From NCBI RefSeq assembly GCF_024713945.1, contig NC_134682.1, positions 1,178,001 through 1,242,000 on the forward strand: a stretch of 64,000 bases of DNA, given 5' to 3'. The translations under genes were made by a program, and so were the position numbers. A model generated the notes under the pieces. That model was not told where the DNA came from and did no database searches. It was given only the letters and a program-made list of their open reading frames with translations. Shown piece after piece: positions 50,601 through 61,995 of this stretch. Every line of letters starts with the position of its first letter. Position 1 is the stretch's first letter. The stretch is from Dermatophagoides farinae (lineage: Eukaryota; Arthropoda; Arachnida; Sarcoptiformes; Pyroglyphidae).

Positions 50601-52482
50601 GATTTTTCTGGTTGTTGTTGATCGACAAACAGAAAAATCTTTCATTGGTTGATTATCATCATCATCAATATTTTATCTTGTTGTTCAAGCAATTCGTAGA
50701 TTGTTTTAATTCGTTTTTTTCTGTTTGTTCATTCTATTTATTATTGTGAATACTATGGACAAAAAAAGTATTTGGTGTCCAGAATCAAACTATCCACGTG
50801 TGTGTTCGTGTGTGTGTGTGTGACCATTTTCTCATTAGAATATTTTTTTTTCTGGTGACAATTTTGTTCCCCATAGACAATTTGTTTTCTATGTGAAAAA
50901 AAAATAAAATAAAAATCCATAGAGAGTCATTGTCGTCATTATCATGATAATAATGAATATAAATGGTTAAAAGAATTCATTTTCATCAGCTAATTATGTC
51001 CGAATGTCAAAAGTATGTGTGCGTGTGTGTGTGTGTGTGAATGGACACAGTTACCTTTTTATTTGACTCTCAACAACAACAACAACAACAACAACAGCAA
51101 CAGAATTATGTTGAATATAATTAATATTCATTGAATTGTGAAAATTTTACCTGTTCGAAAATTGACTAAAATATCGAGTAGAAAAATAGTATCAGATAAA
51201 ATGTTGAAGGCAATCCAACGTGTGGATAGATCATCTTTGAAGAATGATATTGTTACCGGTAATACGATTAGATTGGCAACCAATAATAGTAGCATACAAA
51301 GATCCCAATAGAATCTATAGATTTTGTTAGACATAATGAAAAAAATTGTACAGAACGAATCAAAAAAAAAAAAAAAAAAAAAAATCATAGCCACCGACCT
51401 GAATGTACTGCATGGATGAATGATGAATAATCCGGATTCTTTTTGACGCATCCGTTCATTCATTAAGGCTTTTTTACTACCAAACAATTTCATTGCCAAT
51501 TTATTATCTGTATATGAGAAAATTGATCAACATTTTTTTTTTGAATACAATTAAAAATTCAAATTAAAATTTACCTGATGGTTGAAATAATGCTTCAATC
51601 TGGCTACGCATAAATGATGGACCTTTTGAATCACCAAGACTTGGTAACATTTCCTCTTTCGGTGTTCCATATAGACTAATATTATCCTCTTTATCCCATA
51701 TGCCACCGGTAGCTGATGCATTTGATTCAAATGATTTAAAAATCATTGGCGGTGATTTTTGCGATAACATTGAATTATTATTTTGATTATTATCCTGTTT
51801 TGTATAATTCATTATTTCCGGTGTAATATAATCATCAATAATAAAATCGTCTGTAATGGCTTTTGATTGATAACAACAATTGATATTATCTGTATGTGGA
51901 TGAAAATGATGATGATGATGATAATGATGATTGTCCGTTGTTGTTGTTGTTGTTGCTGTTGTTGTTGTTGATTGTTGATGTTGTAATTTACCATTACTGG
52001 TTATTATACGTTGTTGTGTTGTTTTTTTAGCCTGTCCTAATCGTAATGGCTGATTATTTGTCACTATTGGTGATTTATTATTAACATTATTTGCCGATAA
52101 TAATTGTTCCAATTGTTCATCATCGATTGCATCGATTATATAATTATTACTATCAGGACGAATAAGAAAATCATAACAAGCACGTGCTGCAGCTTGAACA
52201 TTATTAACAGTATTAATAGATGTTGTTGTATTATCACTTGTTGTTGTAAATTTAGATGATTGATAATTTGGTACCGTTGCTGCCAATGCCGATGCTGATG
52301 CTGCTGCTGAACATTTTAAACTAGATGAACGTCGTCTATTACGTCGACAAATAATACTATTATTTACTGGATTACAATTGATTATGGCATCATTTCCGGT
52401 TAATGTTGTTGTCGATATTATTCCACCGGTAGTCGATGATAATGATGTTATTGTTGGTTTAATAATCGATTGATCATTTGGC
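43288..52482 (-). CDS. Ih: Hyperpolarisation-activated cyclic-nucleotide-gated channel (Ih/HCN), 5' end not found
   Basis: Exons 52482-51575, 51507-51399, 51314-51151, 50036-49756, 45224-45075, 45000-44782, 44717-44571, 44466-44223 and 44090-43288, GT-AG and in phase; 1008 codons including the stop after one base that completes a codon from an upstream exon. The N-terminus is disordered, then [10 protein letters not shown] and an HCN domain, [21 protein letters not shown]1 is [21 protein letters not shown]2-S3 are [14 protein letters not shown] and [16 protein letters not shown]4 has basic repeats ([20 protein letters not shown]). The pore CIGYGRFP carries the HCN-type GYG filter. The C-linker ([19 protein letters not shown]) and the cyclic-nucleotide domain follow: [12 protein letters not shown] and SDGSYFGEICLL, then [20 protein letters not shown]. 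The Gln/His-rich tail is not conserved. The channel passes Na+/K+ pacemaker current at the plasma membrane. Val follows the cAMP-contact Arg, as I recall for fly Ih. Confidence 0.96.
45225..49755 (-). other. 4.5-kb intron of Ih between S4 and S5 coding exons
   Basis: It separates the S4 exon (49756) from the S5 exon (45224). Most introns of this gene are 65-110 nt, so it stands out. Contents are microsatellites: (GT)n near 45914-45930, 45985-46020 and 48685-48708, a (GA)n block at 47650-47696 and an (AAAAC)n run near 47153-47174. I found no exon, nested gene or transposon in it. Confidence 0.75.
47650..47696. repeat. (GA)n purine microsatellite
   Basis: A GA tract interrupted once by AGAT, within the large Ih intron. 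Long GA tracts can bind GAGA-type factors, but no such role is shown here. Confidence 0.9.
50037..51150 (-). other. 1.1-kb intron of Ih between S3-side and S1/S2 exons
   Basis: Bounded by donor GTAAAA at 51150 and acceptor AAAG at 50037. It contains (AAC)n near 50520-50558 and 51070-51100 and GT tracts near 51016-51038. No coding frame. Confidence 0.75.
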
Positions 52483-55400
52483 CTAAAAAAAAAAAAAAAT
52501 AAAATGAGAATGAATATATAGACATGACAGGATAATAATGGATGAATGTAAATGAAAAGTTTCCATAAATTAAACTTAGACATTACTTTAAGCGTTTCTC
52601 TCTCTCTCTCTCTCTATTTATTCAAACCAAAATTCATTCATTTGTTTTTTTTCCACCATTAGGTAGAAAAAAAAAATTTGTTGAAAAATGGGGCCAAAAA
52701 AAAAATTCATTCACAACAAAAAACAAATACCCCATTGGACAAACAACACACACACACACCGACCTAGGTGGATTTCGTATCGGCAAACAACAACATTGAC
52801 AGTAAACAACCCAGAAAAAAAAATTAGGAAAAACTCGTACTATCTGTACACAATGTACATACAAAAAAAAAACACAAAAAACACGGGCATGATCAATCAA
52901 AAAAAAACCTCTATTCGGGTGAATAATATATCTTGAATCTTTTACAACAAAAAATTTTTTTTTTCAGTGGCATAATAATATAATTCACCTGCTGTCGTGT
53001 TTTTTTTTTGTGTGTTTGTGTGTGTGTTCCAAAATGAAAAAGTTGACGTCTGGTTCATCATCGTTGAGAGGATACAATGTTTTTTTTTGTTCCATTTCAT
53101 TTTTTTTTCATTTTCTTTTTTTTTCATACCAAGACAATCGTCGTAGTCGTCATCGTTTTCTTTTTGCACCATTCAAATTCATTGGTTTATCAACTTTTCA
53201 ATCTTAGATTCTTTGATTTCCGTTTTTTTTTTTAGTTTTTTTTTTTGCTTCAACACATGTTTATCAATGTAAATTTTGTAATATCACTGTGTGACATTTA
53301 CAACAGACACAAATATACGAATTAAATGCGAAATGAATTGAAATGAAATGAAATAAAATGGAGAAAAAAAGTCAAATTTGAATGAAAATAGAAAATGGAA
53401 AATGAAATGAAAAAAAGTTTTTTTTTGTCATTCAACATACAACCAAATAAGAAAGTGATACCGTATGCGGCGGAGAAATGGAAATTAAAATTTTTTTCAA
53501 TAAATGGAAAATCTGTTTCAATGTGAATGAAAAAAAAATGGAAAAAGAAACACAACGAATCGTCTAGATTCTGGTGAAAAATAAAAAATCCCAATCATTT
53601 TTTTTCTGTCGATTAACAAGGATAAAAAGATCATCATTGTCATCATCAAATGAATGAATCCAGTAAATTTCGAATACAGAATATTTGTCTTTGATAAAGG
53701 GATTTCAGTGGATTGTTGTTTATCCAAGAAGTTGATTACAATCTAACAAACAACAACAACAACAACAACAGAATCAGGAATTTTTTTTTCTCTTTTTTTT
53801 TGGTTCTTTTTGGTTAAGCAAATTACGACTAATAATGACTGGGATTTTGTGTTTTCTGATTTTCTGTCATATTCATGTCATTTGTTTTTTTTTGCACACC
53901 GAAAAAAAACATCAGATAAAATGAATGTAAAATACTTTGATTGTTTGTAGACATTGTTTATATAATCAAAAAAAAAAAAAAAAAAAAAACAACAACAACA
54001 ACAACAAGACAACATTGACAGTGAGTAATTAATTAGCAGACAACAACATCATATGACAGAATCAGCACAACAAATGTTTGACGATGGAATGGCATTCTCA
54101 TTACATTATTCATTGTATTCTGTACAAAATTCAAAATTGATTTATATTTAAATCACAGCAAATGAGATTGAAACAAAACAAAACAAAACAAAAAAAATTT
54201 ACCAAAAATATCAAATTGATTTTGTGAATATTTTTGGATAGAAAAACAACGTTAATTAATGGCCATTGTAGTTGGTACGATATGTTGAGAATTTTTTTGT
54301 TGTTGTTGTTGTTGTCTTCAGTATTCTTTCAAGTTTGACATTTATTTATTCGCATTTGAATGAAAACTCTCACATGGATAACGTCACCGACAATGTTCAA
54401 TGTAATCACAATTGACATTTGAATGGATTGAGGTTGAAATCATTTTGGCGAAAGCAAAAAAAAAAAGAAGATTCAACAACAACAAAAATTGTAATTGGCT
54501 AAAAAAATTTTTTCTTTTTTTTCCACTCCATCAATTTTCAGAATGAGAATCCAATAAAAACAACAACAAAAATAACCCATAAGCAAAAAAAAAAACGAAA
54601 CGCAATTTTTATTGATCAAATTCTGGCATTTGTATTCTCTTTGAATTGACTTTGAAACCTTAACCAATTCACATTGAAAATCGTAATAATAATAATAATG
54701 ATAGCTGACAATGACAATCGATTGATATGTTCGAACCTCGGCACAGATCATTCAAAAATTTTTTTTTTCTTTCTCATTCATTCTGTTTTCAGAATTGATT
54801 CTGTATTTAGAATCAATAAATACTGGAATTTCGTTTTGTTTGTTTGTTTGTTGTTGTTTCTTCGTATAAAACGAATCTGTTTTGGCGGACACACACACAT
54901 ACACACACGAGAACATTTATTTGCAAAAAAAAACATCCAAAATAGAGATGTATGAATGACTAGAATCAAGTAATTCAATTCAAGAATACAAGAATTGAAT
55001 GAAACGAATATTTTTCGCTATGATGAGTGTTTGTATGAGTTTTTTTTTCCTTAACGCTATCAATGTTTACGCTAATGAAAAAAAAATGCTGAATAAAAAA
55101 GCCAAAGAAAAAAAAACGATGAAAAGACAAAACACACACACACACAAGCATCTGTGTGTGTGTGTGTATTGATTATATCGTTATGAATGAACAACAACAA
55201 AAATAGAATGCATGAATTAAATAGATGGATCGATGGATTTTTTTTTCTAGCCAAATTCAATCATCTTTTATTCTTGATTCTAGAATTATGAACAAGAAAA
55301 ACCATAGATCAATGATGGATGAATCACTTATTCCCTTGGCCATCTTTTCTGATGGATTCGTAATTTTTTTTCTGTCTTTATTTTTTCTGTTTAATCATTC

Positions 55401-57526
55401 AATATTTAGATTCACTGTGTTTTTTATCTGTTTGTTTGTTTTTTTTATTCTTTGCAATTCTCGTTGATCAAATAAAATGCAAATAACATGTGAGATACAC
55501 TCGTTTGATTAAAAATACAATGTTCAATAACAAAATCATCGCGAAAGTTTAGAATTCATTCAATTCCGTATGAATATTTGATCAATTTATCAAATTATGG
55601 AATTTCAAAATAAAGTACAAAAAGAGATTAGTTCATTGTAACATTCGATATTCTTTTGATAATAATAATCTGTTTTTCTCCAGAATTGGGCCGAAAACAA
55701 AAATGAAAAGAAAAACAGATTTCTATTACACCCAATTTAAGACTCAACAACAACAACAACAACTTGCAACAACAATGACAGAAAAAAACAGTGAGATTAA
55801 AGTGTCTGATTTTTGTTTTGATTAAATTAATTTAGTTGTATTTTTGTGTTAAGCCAGAATAGAAATCCAAGATAGAAAAATTCTTTCTATTTCAATGATT
55901 CTTGTAGATAATAAGAAATCACAGTTACAGTCTACAAACAGGCCAACTAAAAAAAAAAAAAAAAATTTATTGAGTGAGCCATTCATTTTTGTTTTCGGGT
56001 GAATCAGAATAATCTCTTCGTATTGAAGTCATTAGTTTTTTTTTGGGATAAAGGTAGCGGTGGTGGTGGGGAATACAAACTCAAGTCGGATGGTTTTTTT
56101 TTCTAATCAGCAACCAAAAACAAAACAGCAATATCAACAGGATTTGAGCTGAACAGGATAAAAAAAAATTACGCAAACAAATTTTCGCTTGAATTATTCT
56201 GCATTGACAAACCAAAAAAAAAAAAAAACGAAAAATTCTACCATAAAAATTGCTAGGAATAATCCCAAATTTCTATGAATAAGTGCGTGCATGTGTGTGT
56301 TTATGTTTACCTTGAGAATTTTTTTTTTTTGATTTTGTTTCCAACATGGAAAATCAACAGAAAAAAATGAAGGCCATTTGTTTCCAAAATTGTCGCTATT
56401 TATTTGATTTTATTTCAAATTATCAACATCAACAGGAGAATAAATTTTTTTTTGCCACACTTTTCTGCACTGTTCATTGATCATCGTTTCACACATGGGA
56501 AATATGATACAAAAGTAGAGAGAAAAAAAAATTCAATTTCTCTCTCCATCTCTTCTCTCTCTCTCTCTCTCTATGCAGAATATTGATAGAAAAAAATTTT
56601 TTTTGATTGTCAAATCATTGACAACCAGAAAAATTGACAATATTTTGATGTGAAAAAAAAGTAAAGTGGAAAATTTCACTTTTTTTTCCAATGATGATGA
56701 TGATGGTAATAATCAATGTATAATTAAATAATCGACAGCCATGATGATGATGGTTGACAGTTTTTTTTTCTGTTTTGTGTTTTGTTTTCTGCCACTACCT
56801 CTGTTTGTATTTTTGTCTCGTCCAAATCATCATCATCATCATCATCATGGATAATGATCATCATCATTGAAACTAATTATTAAGCGACATTAACAACGAA
56901 AAAAGGCCATTCATTTCAAAGTGACCAATTATTAACCAAAGAAATTGGCAAATTTTTTTTTTCGTCAATAAATTTGCAACGACTTTAATGACTAAATCAG
57001 TACTAAAGTTATTATATTATTAAGACGCATGATAATAATTATCTGGTTAGAAAACAAAAACCAAAACAGTAAACACAGCTACAATTATTGAACACATAAA
57101 TTATTGATTTTATTGCAAAAAAAAAAAAAATAGTGCCAAGACGTTTTTTTTGTTTTGTTTTATATCGTTGTTTTCATCGATTCACATTGGAAAAAACCCT
57201 TTCGACAAATTGTCTTTCTCTCTCTGGAAAATTCTAGGAAAAAAACACGACGTTTTCTTCCCAAAAATTTTATGTTTTTTTTTTTTTTTTTTGATTGGAT
57301 TATCAAACGGAAAAAACGATGATTTGAACAACAACAACAACAAAAATGTTTCGAAATTCTTTTTTTTTCTGGGTAGTAAAAAATACAAATGTCAGGAATA
57401 TTCGAGACAAACAACAAAATACACACATATCACTTAATGAATGAAAATGAATCGAATGAATGCTAAAAACTGATTTGTGACATCGAAAATACATTAGACA
57501 TGTGTTTTTTAGACATGATTATTACT
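52483..57526. other. Upstream region of Ih, non-coding as far as visible
   Basis: About 5 kb. The frame of the first Ih exon needs at least one more upstream coding exon with the ATG, which may lie here, beyond the retrotransposon, or past the window. No open frame here has protein-like composition. Repeats are (CT)n at 52598-52614 and 56554-56572, (AAC)n near 53743-53770 and several A/T runs. Confidence 0.55.
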
Positions 57527-57531
57527 GCTAC
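57527..57531. repeat. Target-site duplication, left copy (GCTAC)
   Basis: GCTAC directly precedes the left LTR and recurs directly after the right LTR at 61991-61995. A 5-bp duplication is normal for Ty1/copia integrases. Confidence 0.9.
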
Positions 57532-57667
57532 TGAAGCGATTGTTTTTCAAAAATCAAACAATAAGCATTATTATTTTTATTGAGTTTTTCATTTATATAT
57601 AAATCAAACACATGTAATACTAAAAGGTTAAAACACTCATCGGGTAAGAAAAATAAACTTTACAACA
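57532..57667 (-). repeat. Left LTR (3' LTR of the element)
   Basis: 136 bp, identical in reading to the right copy. It starts TGAAGCGATTG and ends TTTACAACA on the plus strand. It is very short for an LTR but within the range of copia-type elements. Confidence 0.96.
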
Positions 57668-57688
57668 TGCTCCCCTGTTACCCGATGA
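57637..57688. repeat. 11-bp inverted repeat across the LTR/PPT border
   Basis: TCATCGGGTAA at 57637-57647, inside the LTR, pairs exactly with TTACCCGATGA at 57678-57688, just outside it. The 30-base loop contains the LTR end and the purine tract. The inner arm is present only beside the 3' LTR, so only the 3' end of the genomic RNA could fold this way. Confidence 0.85.
57668..57678 (-). other. Polypurine tract of the retrotransposon
   Basis: On the element's coding strand this reads ACAGGGGAGCA and abuts the 3' LTR. Plus-strand DNA synthesis primes from such tracts. Confidence 0.8.
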
Positions 57689-57689
57689 T

Positions 57690-60600
57690 TCATAAAAACA
57701 AAGAATCAAAGAAAATACATAAATTATTTTTGCTAAAGGGTTTAGTTAACCCATCTGCTAATTGAATATCAGTAGAAACAAAATCGACAGACATAGAAGG
57801 ATCATCTGAAAAAATCTCCACGAGCTTTTTGATTTCTATGTCAAAATGTCTGGATCTCTTCATCGTACTTCCAGTAAAAATTTGAATAGCAGACTTGTTA
57901 TCACAACGGAAAATAACATTAGTCATATAACTCATAAAGTCCAAAATTTCACGTATTGGTTTCATGATGTTATGCCCATCCAATAAAGCTCTGGATTCCG
58001 CCTCACAACTCGATGTGGATAATTTCGATTGGCGACAACATCTCCAAGTTAGAGTCGACATCCCACAACGGACGATTACACCAGATGTTGAACGTTTAGA
58101 AACACCTTGACCAAAGCTGGCATCAGTGTATACGGTCAGTGTTGAATCCAACGACCCGATAACAAGATTTTTATTAATCGTAGATGATAAATAACGTAAA
58201 ATATTCTTGCAAGCTTTAAACAACGAGGCTGTTGGTTTCGTCATAAATCGAGAAAGCCAGTTGACAGAGAAACAAATGTCAGGTCTGGTTCTATTGGCAA
58301 TATAAAGAAGACACCCAATTAATTTCTGCACGGGAAGATTCATGTCAATTTCTTCATCCTCAATGGTTTCATAAAGAAAAGACATTGGAACTTTAGATGG
58401 TTTGCAATCCACCATATTAAATTCTTCTAGCACCTTGTTGATATAACTAGATTGATTCAATTCAAACCTATCAGGAAATTCCTTGATAGTAATTCCAAGA
58501 TAGTCACCGATGTTGCCAATATCAGTGATTTCAAATTTATTTTCCAATTTTGATGATCGAATTTCATAGATTCATTAGGACCAACCATGATGATATCATC
58601 AACATAAAGCAACAGAATGACGTCACCTTTTTTGAATAGACATTTATCGGTAACACATTTCTCAAAGCCAATTGACAACAAATAATTTGATATGGTTTTA
58701 TACCATGCCAACGGACTCTGCTTTAGACCATACAAAGCTTTTTCAAGTTTCAGCAAACCATTGTTATCAAAACCGGATGGTGGACGAACATAAACTGGTT
58801 CAGATAATTCAGCATTTAAAAATGCCGTTCGTACATCTAATTGTCGTACTTTATGATTAAATGTTTTGGCCCATGCCAGCAATATGTTTGTCAAAGATCG
58901 ATCAGGTGTTGGTGAAGCTGTTTCCATGTAATCAATACCATACATCTGTCGATAACCACAAGCAACAAGCCTTGCTTTGTATGCACCAGTTCGTTTTCTA
59001 GTAAAGATCCATTTCGTTGGTATCACCTTCTTAGATTTATCAAATGGCACTTTCTTAAACACAGAATATTTTTGCAACTGATTAATTTCACAATTTATAG
59101 CATCCAGCCATTGTTTCGAATCTGGTAATTTTAGAGCTTCATTGTAGGTTGATGGTATGATGTATGAATTCACGCATTTGTAACCAAATCTGTTCGGGGG
59201 AACTCCCCTGTTCTCTCGATTCGATCTACGTGGTAACATATGATGATCAATTGCATCTGAATTTGTAGTAGTCGAAGTATCATCGAAAGATGGTGATTCA
59301 ACATCAGAACAATTACTTGTTGATTCGTTATTGATTTGTGTAGAAGAAGATGATGATGAAAATGAAGCTGGTATCGGAATTGTAGATGAATCATGAGTAA
59401 TGTCAATGACACTATCACTATCACTATCACTTGTTAAATTGTTATCATGTAAAAATCTTGGATTGATGAAAGAAGATGAAGATGATGTTGATTGATCGAC
59501 ATTAGATGATGATGATGAGTCACATTTAAAATACATCTCATTCTCACAAAATTTCACATCATTTGTAATCACTATTTTATCATCAGATGGATCAAGAAGA
59601 CGATAATTCACTTTTGAATTTGTATATCCGATGAATACCAATTTTGTCGAAGTTGGATCGAGTTTCGATGTTCGTTTTTGTTTTGGTTGATGATGATAAG
59701 CAACACATCCAAACGTATGCAAATGATCGTAGGATGGTTTATGACCGAAAAACAATTCAAATGGAGATGAGCCAGAATCACGAACCCAAATGTTTATCAG
59801 ATAAATAGCAGCAGACATAGCTTCGGCCCAATATTTGTGGTCCATGTTGGCTGAATTTAGAAGAGTACGAACAGTACCAAAAACAGTTCTATTCATTCTT
59901 TCTACGATTCCATTTTGCTGTGGCGCGTAGCCAACAGTAGTTTGATGATTGATGCCATTTTCTGAGCAAAATTCTTCCATTTGATGATTGACGAACTCTT
60001 TACCACAATCAGATCTGATATAACATACTTTTCGTCCATTTTTCTTGTATCGACGTTGATGATCAGTGATAAAATTAATTAACGCTTCAGTTGCATCAGA
60101 TTTAGACGGAATTGAAATACCGAAACAGAAACGTGTACGATGATCAACCACAAGTAAACCATATTTACTTCCACCCGCTGATAACACTGGGCTTTCCCAC
60201 AAGTCAACATGAAGAAATTCAAAAATGTTCACATCATCATAGATCATCGGTTGTTTATGTGGCACAGACACAGATTTATTTTTCAGACACGCATCACAGT
60301 TGTCATTATCAACTTTAACACACGATGATTGTTTGGCGATTTGATTTAGAATATTTTTGCCGCAATGGCCTAGACGATAATGCCACAGATTGTAACATGT
60401 TTGTTTGCGTTGATTTTTAAGAAGCCACACACCTGATGATTGATTAGCAGACACAATAGGATTCACAATGTTAATGTCATGGTTTTTGATGATGAAAGCT
60501 GTTTTATCTGGCGATTGGCCATCAAAAAACACAGAATAACCGTCACTCATAAGTTGAGACACAGATATCAAGTTTGCATTAAAATCACCACATGCAACAT

Positions 60601-60890
60601 TTTTTAGCATAAGTTCATTGTCATTTGGATGAATCACAGTATCACCAGTTTTTGTTGAGATAATTGGTTCTCCGCCAGCGGCCTCAAACTCACACCGTTT
60701 GGACTTGGCGTTAACCAGCACTGATTCGTTGAATGTCACATGTGTTGTCGATCCTGAATCCAGGATCCATGAATCACTTATTGTGTTACAAACATTTTTA
60801 AGAATAACGGACTTAGCCGAATGTTTGCTGGTAGATGCGGCATTTGATGACTTTGATGATGCAGAAGATGATGATGTCGATGGTTTCGAA
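57690..60890 (-). CDS. pol: Copia pol: protease, integrase, reverse transcriptase, RNase H (one frame break)
   Basis: Reading right to left on the minus strand: protease with WILDSGSTTHVT (the active-site DSG); integrase with an HHCC zinc site (HYRLGH, then CDAC) and catalytic residues in LHVDLWESPV and DCGKEF, with NGIVERMNRT downstream; a Ser-rich linker; copia-type reverse transcriptase with KWIFTRKRTGAYKARLVACG, RQLDVRTAFLNAEL and LLLYVDDIIMVG (catalytic YVDD). A frame break at 58562-58564 follows the YVDD box. RNase H continues with YTDASFGQG, SSCEAESRALLDG and STDIQLADGLTKPF, ending at TGA 57690-57692. Every domain keeps its key residues. The protein copies element RNA into DNA and integrates it. 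Confidence 0.93.
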
Positions 60891-60893
60891 TTT

Positions 60894-61744
60894 GATTGGC
60901 TGGTGACGATGATGTGGATGATTTATGATGTTCATCCCAGAAACGTTTATGACAATCATCAGTAGTATGACCATTTCTTTTGCAGTAATCACACTTCACA
61001 TCGTTACGTTTTGATGACGAAGATGATTTCTTGTTGAATTTTTTCTTCATGGCATTGACAGACTGATTACTCACATGTTTCGATGAAACAGTTTTCATTT
61101 TTTCGTCCTCCTCGATGAATGCGTTCATTATGTCCTTCATTGTCAACGAATCTCTGGACGTCAGTCTGTCTGCCAGACGTTCGAATTGGTCGTGGTAACA
61201 TACTGATGATGATAGTGCACCGAGAATTCTCAGTGTTTTGTAGCCACTCCGATTCGACATCTTCAAAACGAGCTGTCAATTGTTCAAGCCAAAGACGAAG
61301 TTCGCCACCTTCATACTTTGTACCAACCAGCTTGATATATTTTCTTACCGCTGTAGCCCGATTATCTTTCTCGAAACGAGTCATATAATCCCATAGTTGA
61401 AACACCGTTTTCAGATGTTCAACATGATCCCGAACCTTTGGTTGAAATGTAAATTTCATTAATCCAAAGTACCTCTGATAAAGAGAGTATTCGGGATGGC
61501 CAGTCGGAAGTTCACTACGCAAGAAATGTTCCTTTCCACACGTAAGAAATGCTGATCGTACCGAGGATGACCACTCTTTAATATTGACACCATCATATTT
61601 GGTCACTTGACTGAATGCATACGTTTCCAGTCCCATGTTGGACTCGGATGATGATCGTGAAGAATTCATAGATACGAACATTTCCATAAATTTCTTCATG
61701 GTTGCGTCCATGTCATTACCGCTGGTTGACGATGGCTTTGCCAT
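60894..61744 (-). CDS. gag: Copia gag: capsid-like region and zinc knuckle (one frame break)
   Basis: The start is taken as ATG 61744 (MAKPSSTSGNDMDATMKKFM); an upstream in-frame extension has no ATG support. The first frame codes a capsid-like helical region with YDGVNIKEWSSSVRSAFLTC and KTVFQLWDYMTRFEKDN. It is broken at a T4 run, 61236-61239. The second frame resumes with DQFERLADRLTSRD and then a CCHC zinc knuckle, CDYCKRNGHTTDDC, which binds element RNA. A second break at 60891-60893 separates this from the protease frame. In copia, gag and pol are one frame, so both breaks are out of place. Confidence 0.88.
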
Positions 61745-61840
61745 GACAAACACAAATATATAAGATAATATTTTTTCAATAATAAACAAATGAAAAAATA
61801 AAACAATTAGCCAGAGGGGTGAAAGAAAACGATCAACCAC

Positions 61841-61852
61841 GCTCTGCTACCA
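61841..61852 (-). other. Primer-binding site, initiator Met-tRNA type
   Basis: On the coding strand TGGTAGCAGAGC begins two bases inside the 5' LTR. It complements the CCA-ended 3' terminus of initiator methionine tRNA (TGGTAGCAGAG), the primer usual for many copia elements. The assignment rests on remembered tRNA sequence. Confidence 0.75.
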
Positions 61853-61854
61853 CA

Positions 61855-61990
61855 TGAAGCGATTGTTTTTCAAAAATCAAACAATAAGCATTATTATTTT
61901 TATTGAGTTTTTCATTTATATATAAATCAAACACATGTAATACTAAAAGGTTAAAACACTCATCGGGTAAGAAAAATAAACTTTACAACA
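61855..61990 (-). repeat. Right LTR (5' LTR of the element)
   Basis: 136 bp, no differences from the left LTR on reading. It must carry the element's promoter. A TATATATAAA-like stretch lies at about 61917-61926. Confidence 0.96.
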
Positions 61991-61995
61991 GCTAC
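61991..61995. repeat. Target-site duplication, right copy (GCTAC)
   Basis: Direct repeat of the five bases before the left LTR. It continues into ACTACTACTATT, the pre-insertion (CTA)n tract. Confidence 0.9.

Larger units (their letters stand above)
57532..61990 (-). mobile_element. Ty1/copia LTR retrotransposon, 4459 bp, minus-strand orientation
   Basis: Complete structure: two 136-bp LTRs (57532-57667 and 61855-61990) beginning TG and ending CA, with no differences seen on reading; a 5-bp target duplication GCTAC on both sides; a primer-binding site next to the 5' LTR; a purine tract next to the 3' LTR; and gag-protease-integrase-RT-RNase H in copia order, integrase before RT. Identical LTRs imply recent insertion. 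It landed in a short (CTA)n tract upstream of Ih. Three frame breaks (61236-61239, 60891-60893, 58562-58564) interrupt what should be one long frame. Whether the copy is truly dead or the breaks are assembly errors cannot be told from this sequence. Confidence 0.97.

Noticed and set aside
54728-54745. GTTCGAACC, resembling a tRNA B box
   Set aside because: The nearest A-box-like motif is too close and no cloverleaf can be drawn.
60891-61239. Programmed frameshifting in the copia element
   Set aside because: Copia elements use a single gag-pol frame, and there are three breaks at unrelated places, one inside the RT-RNase H region, so programmed shifting does not fit.
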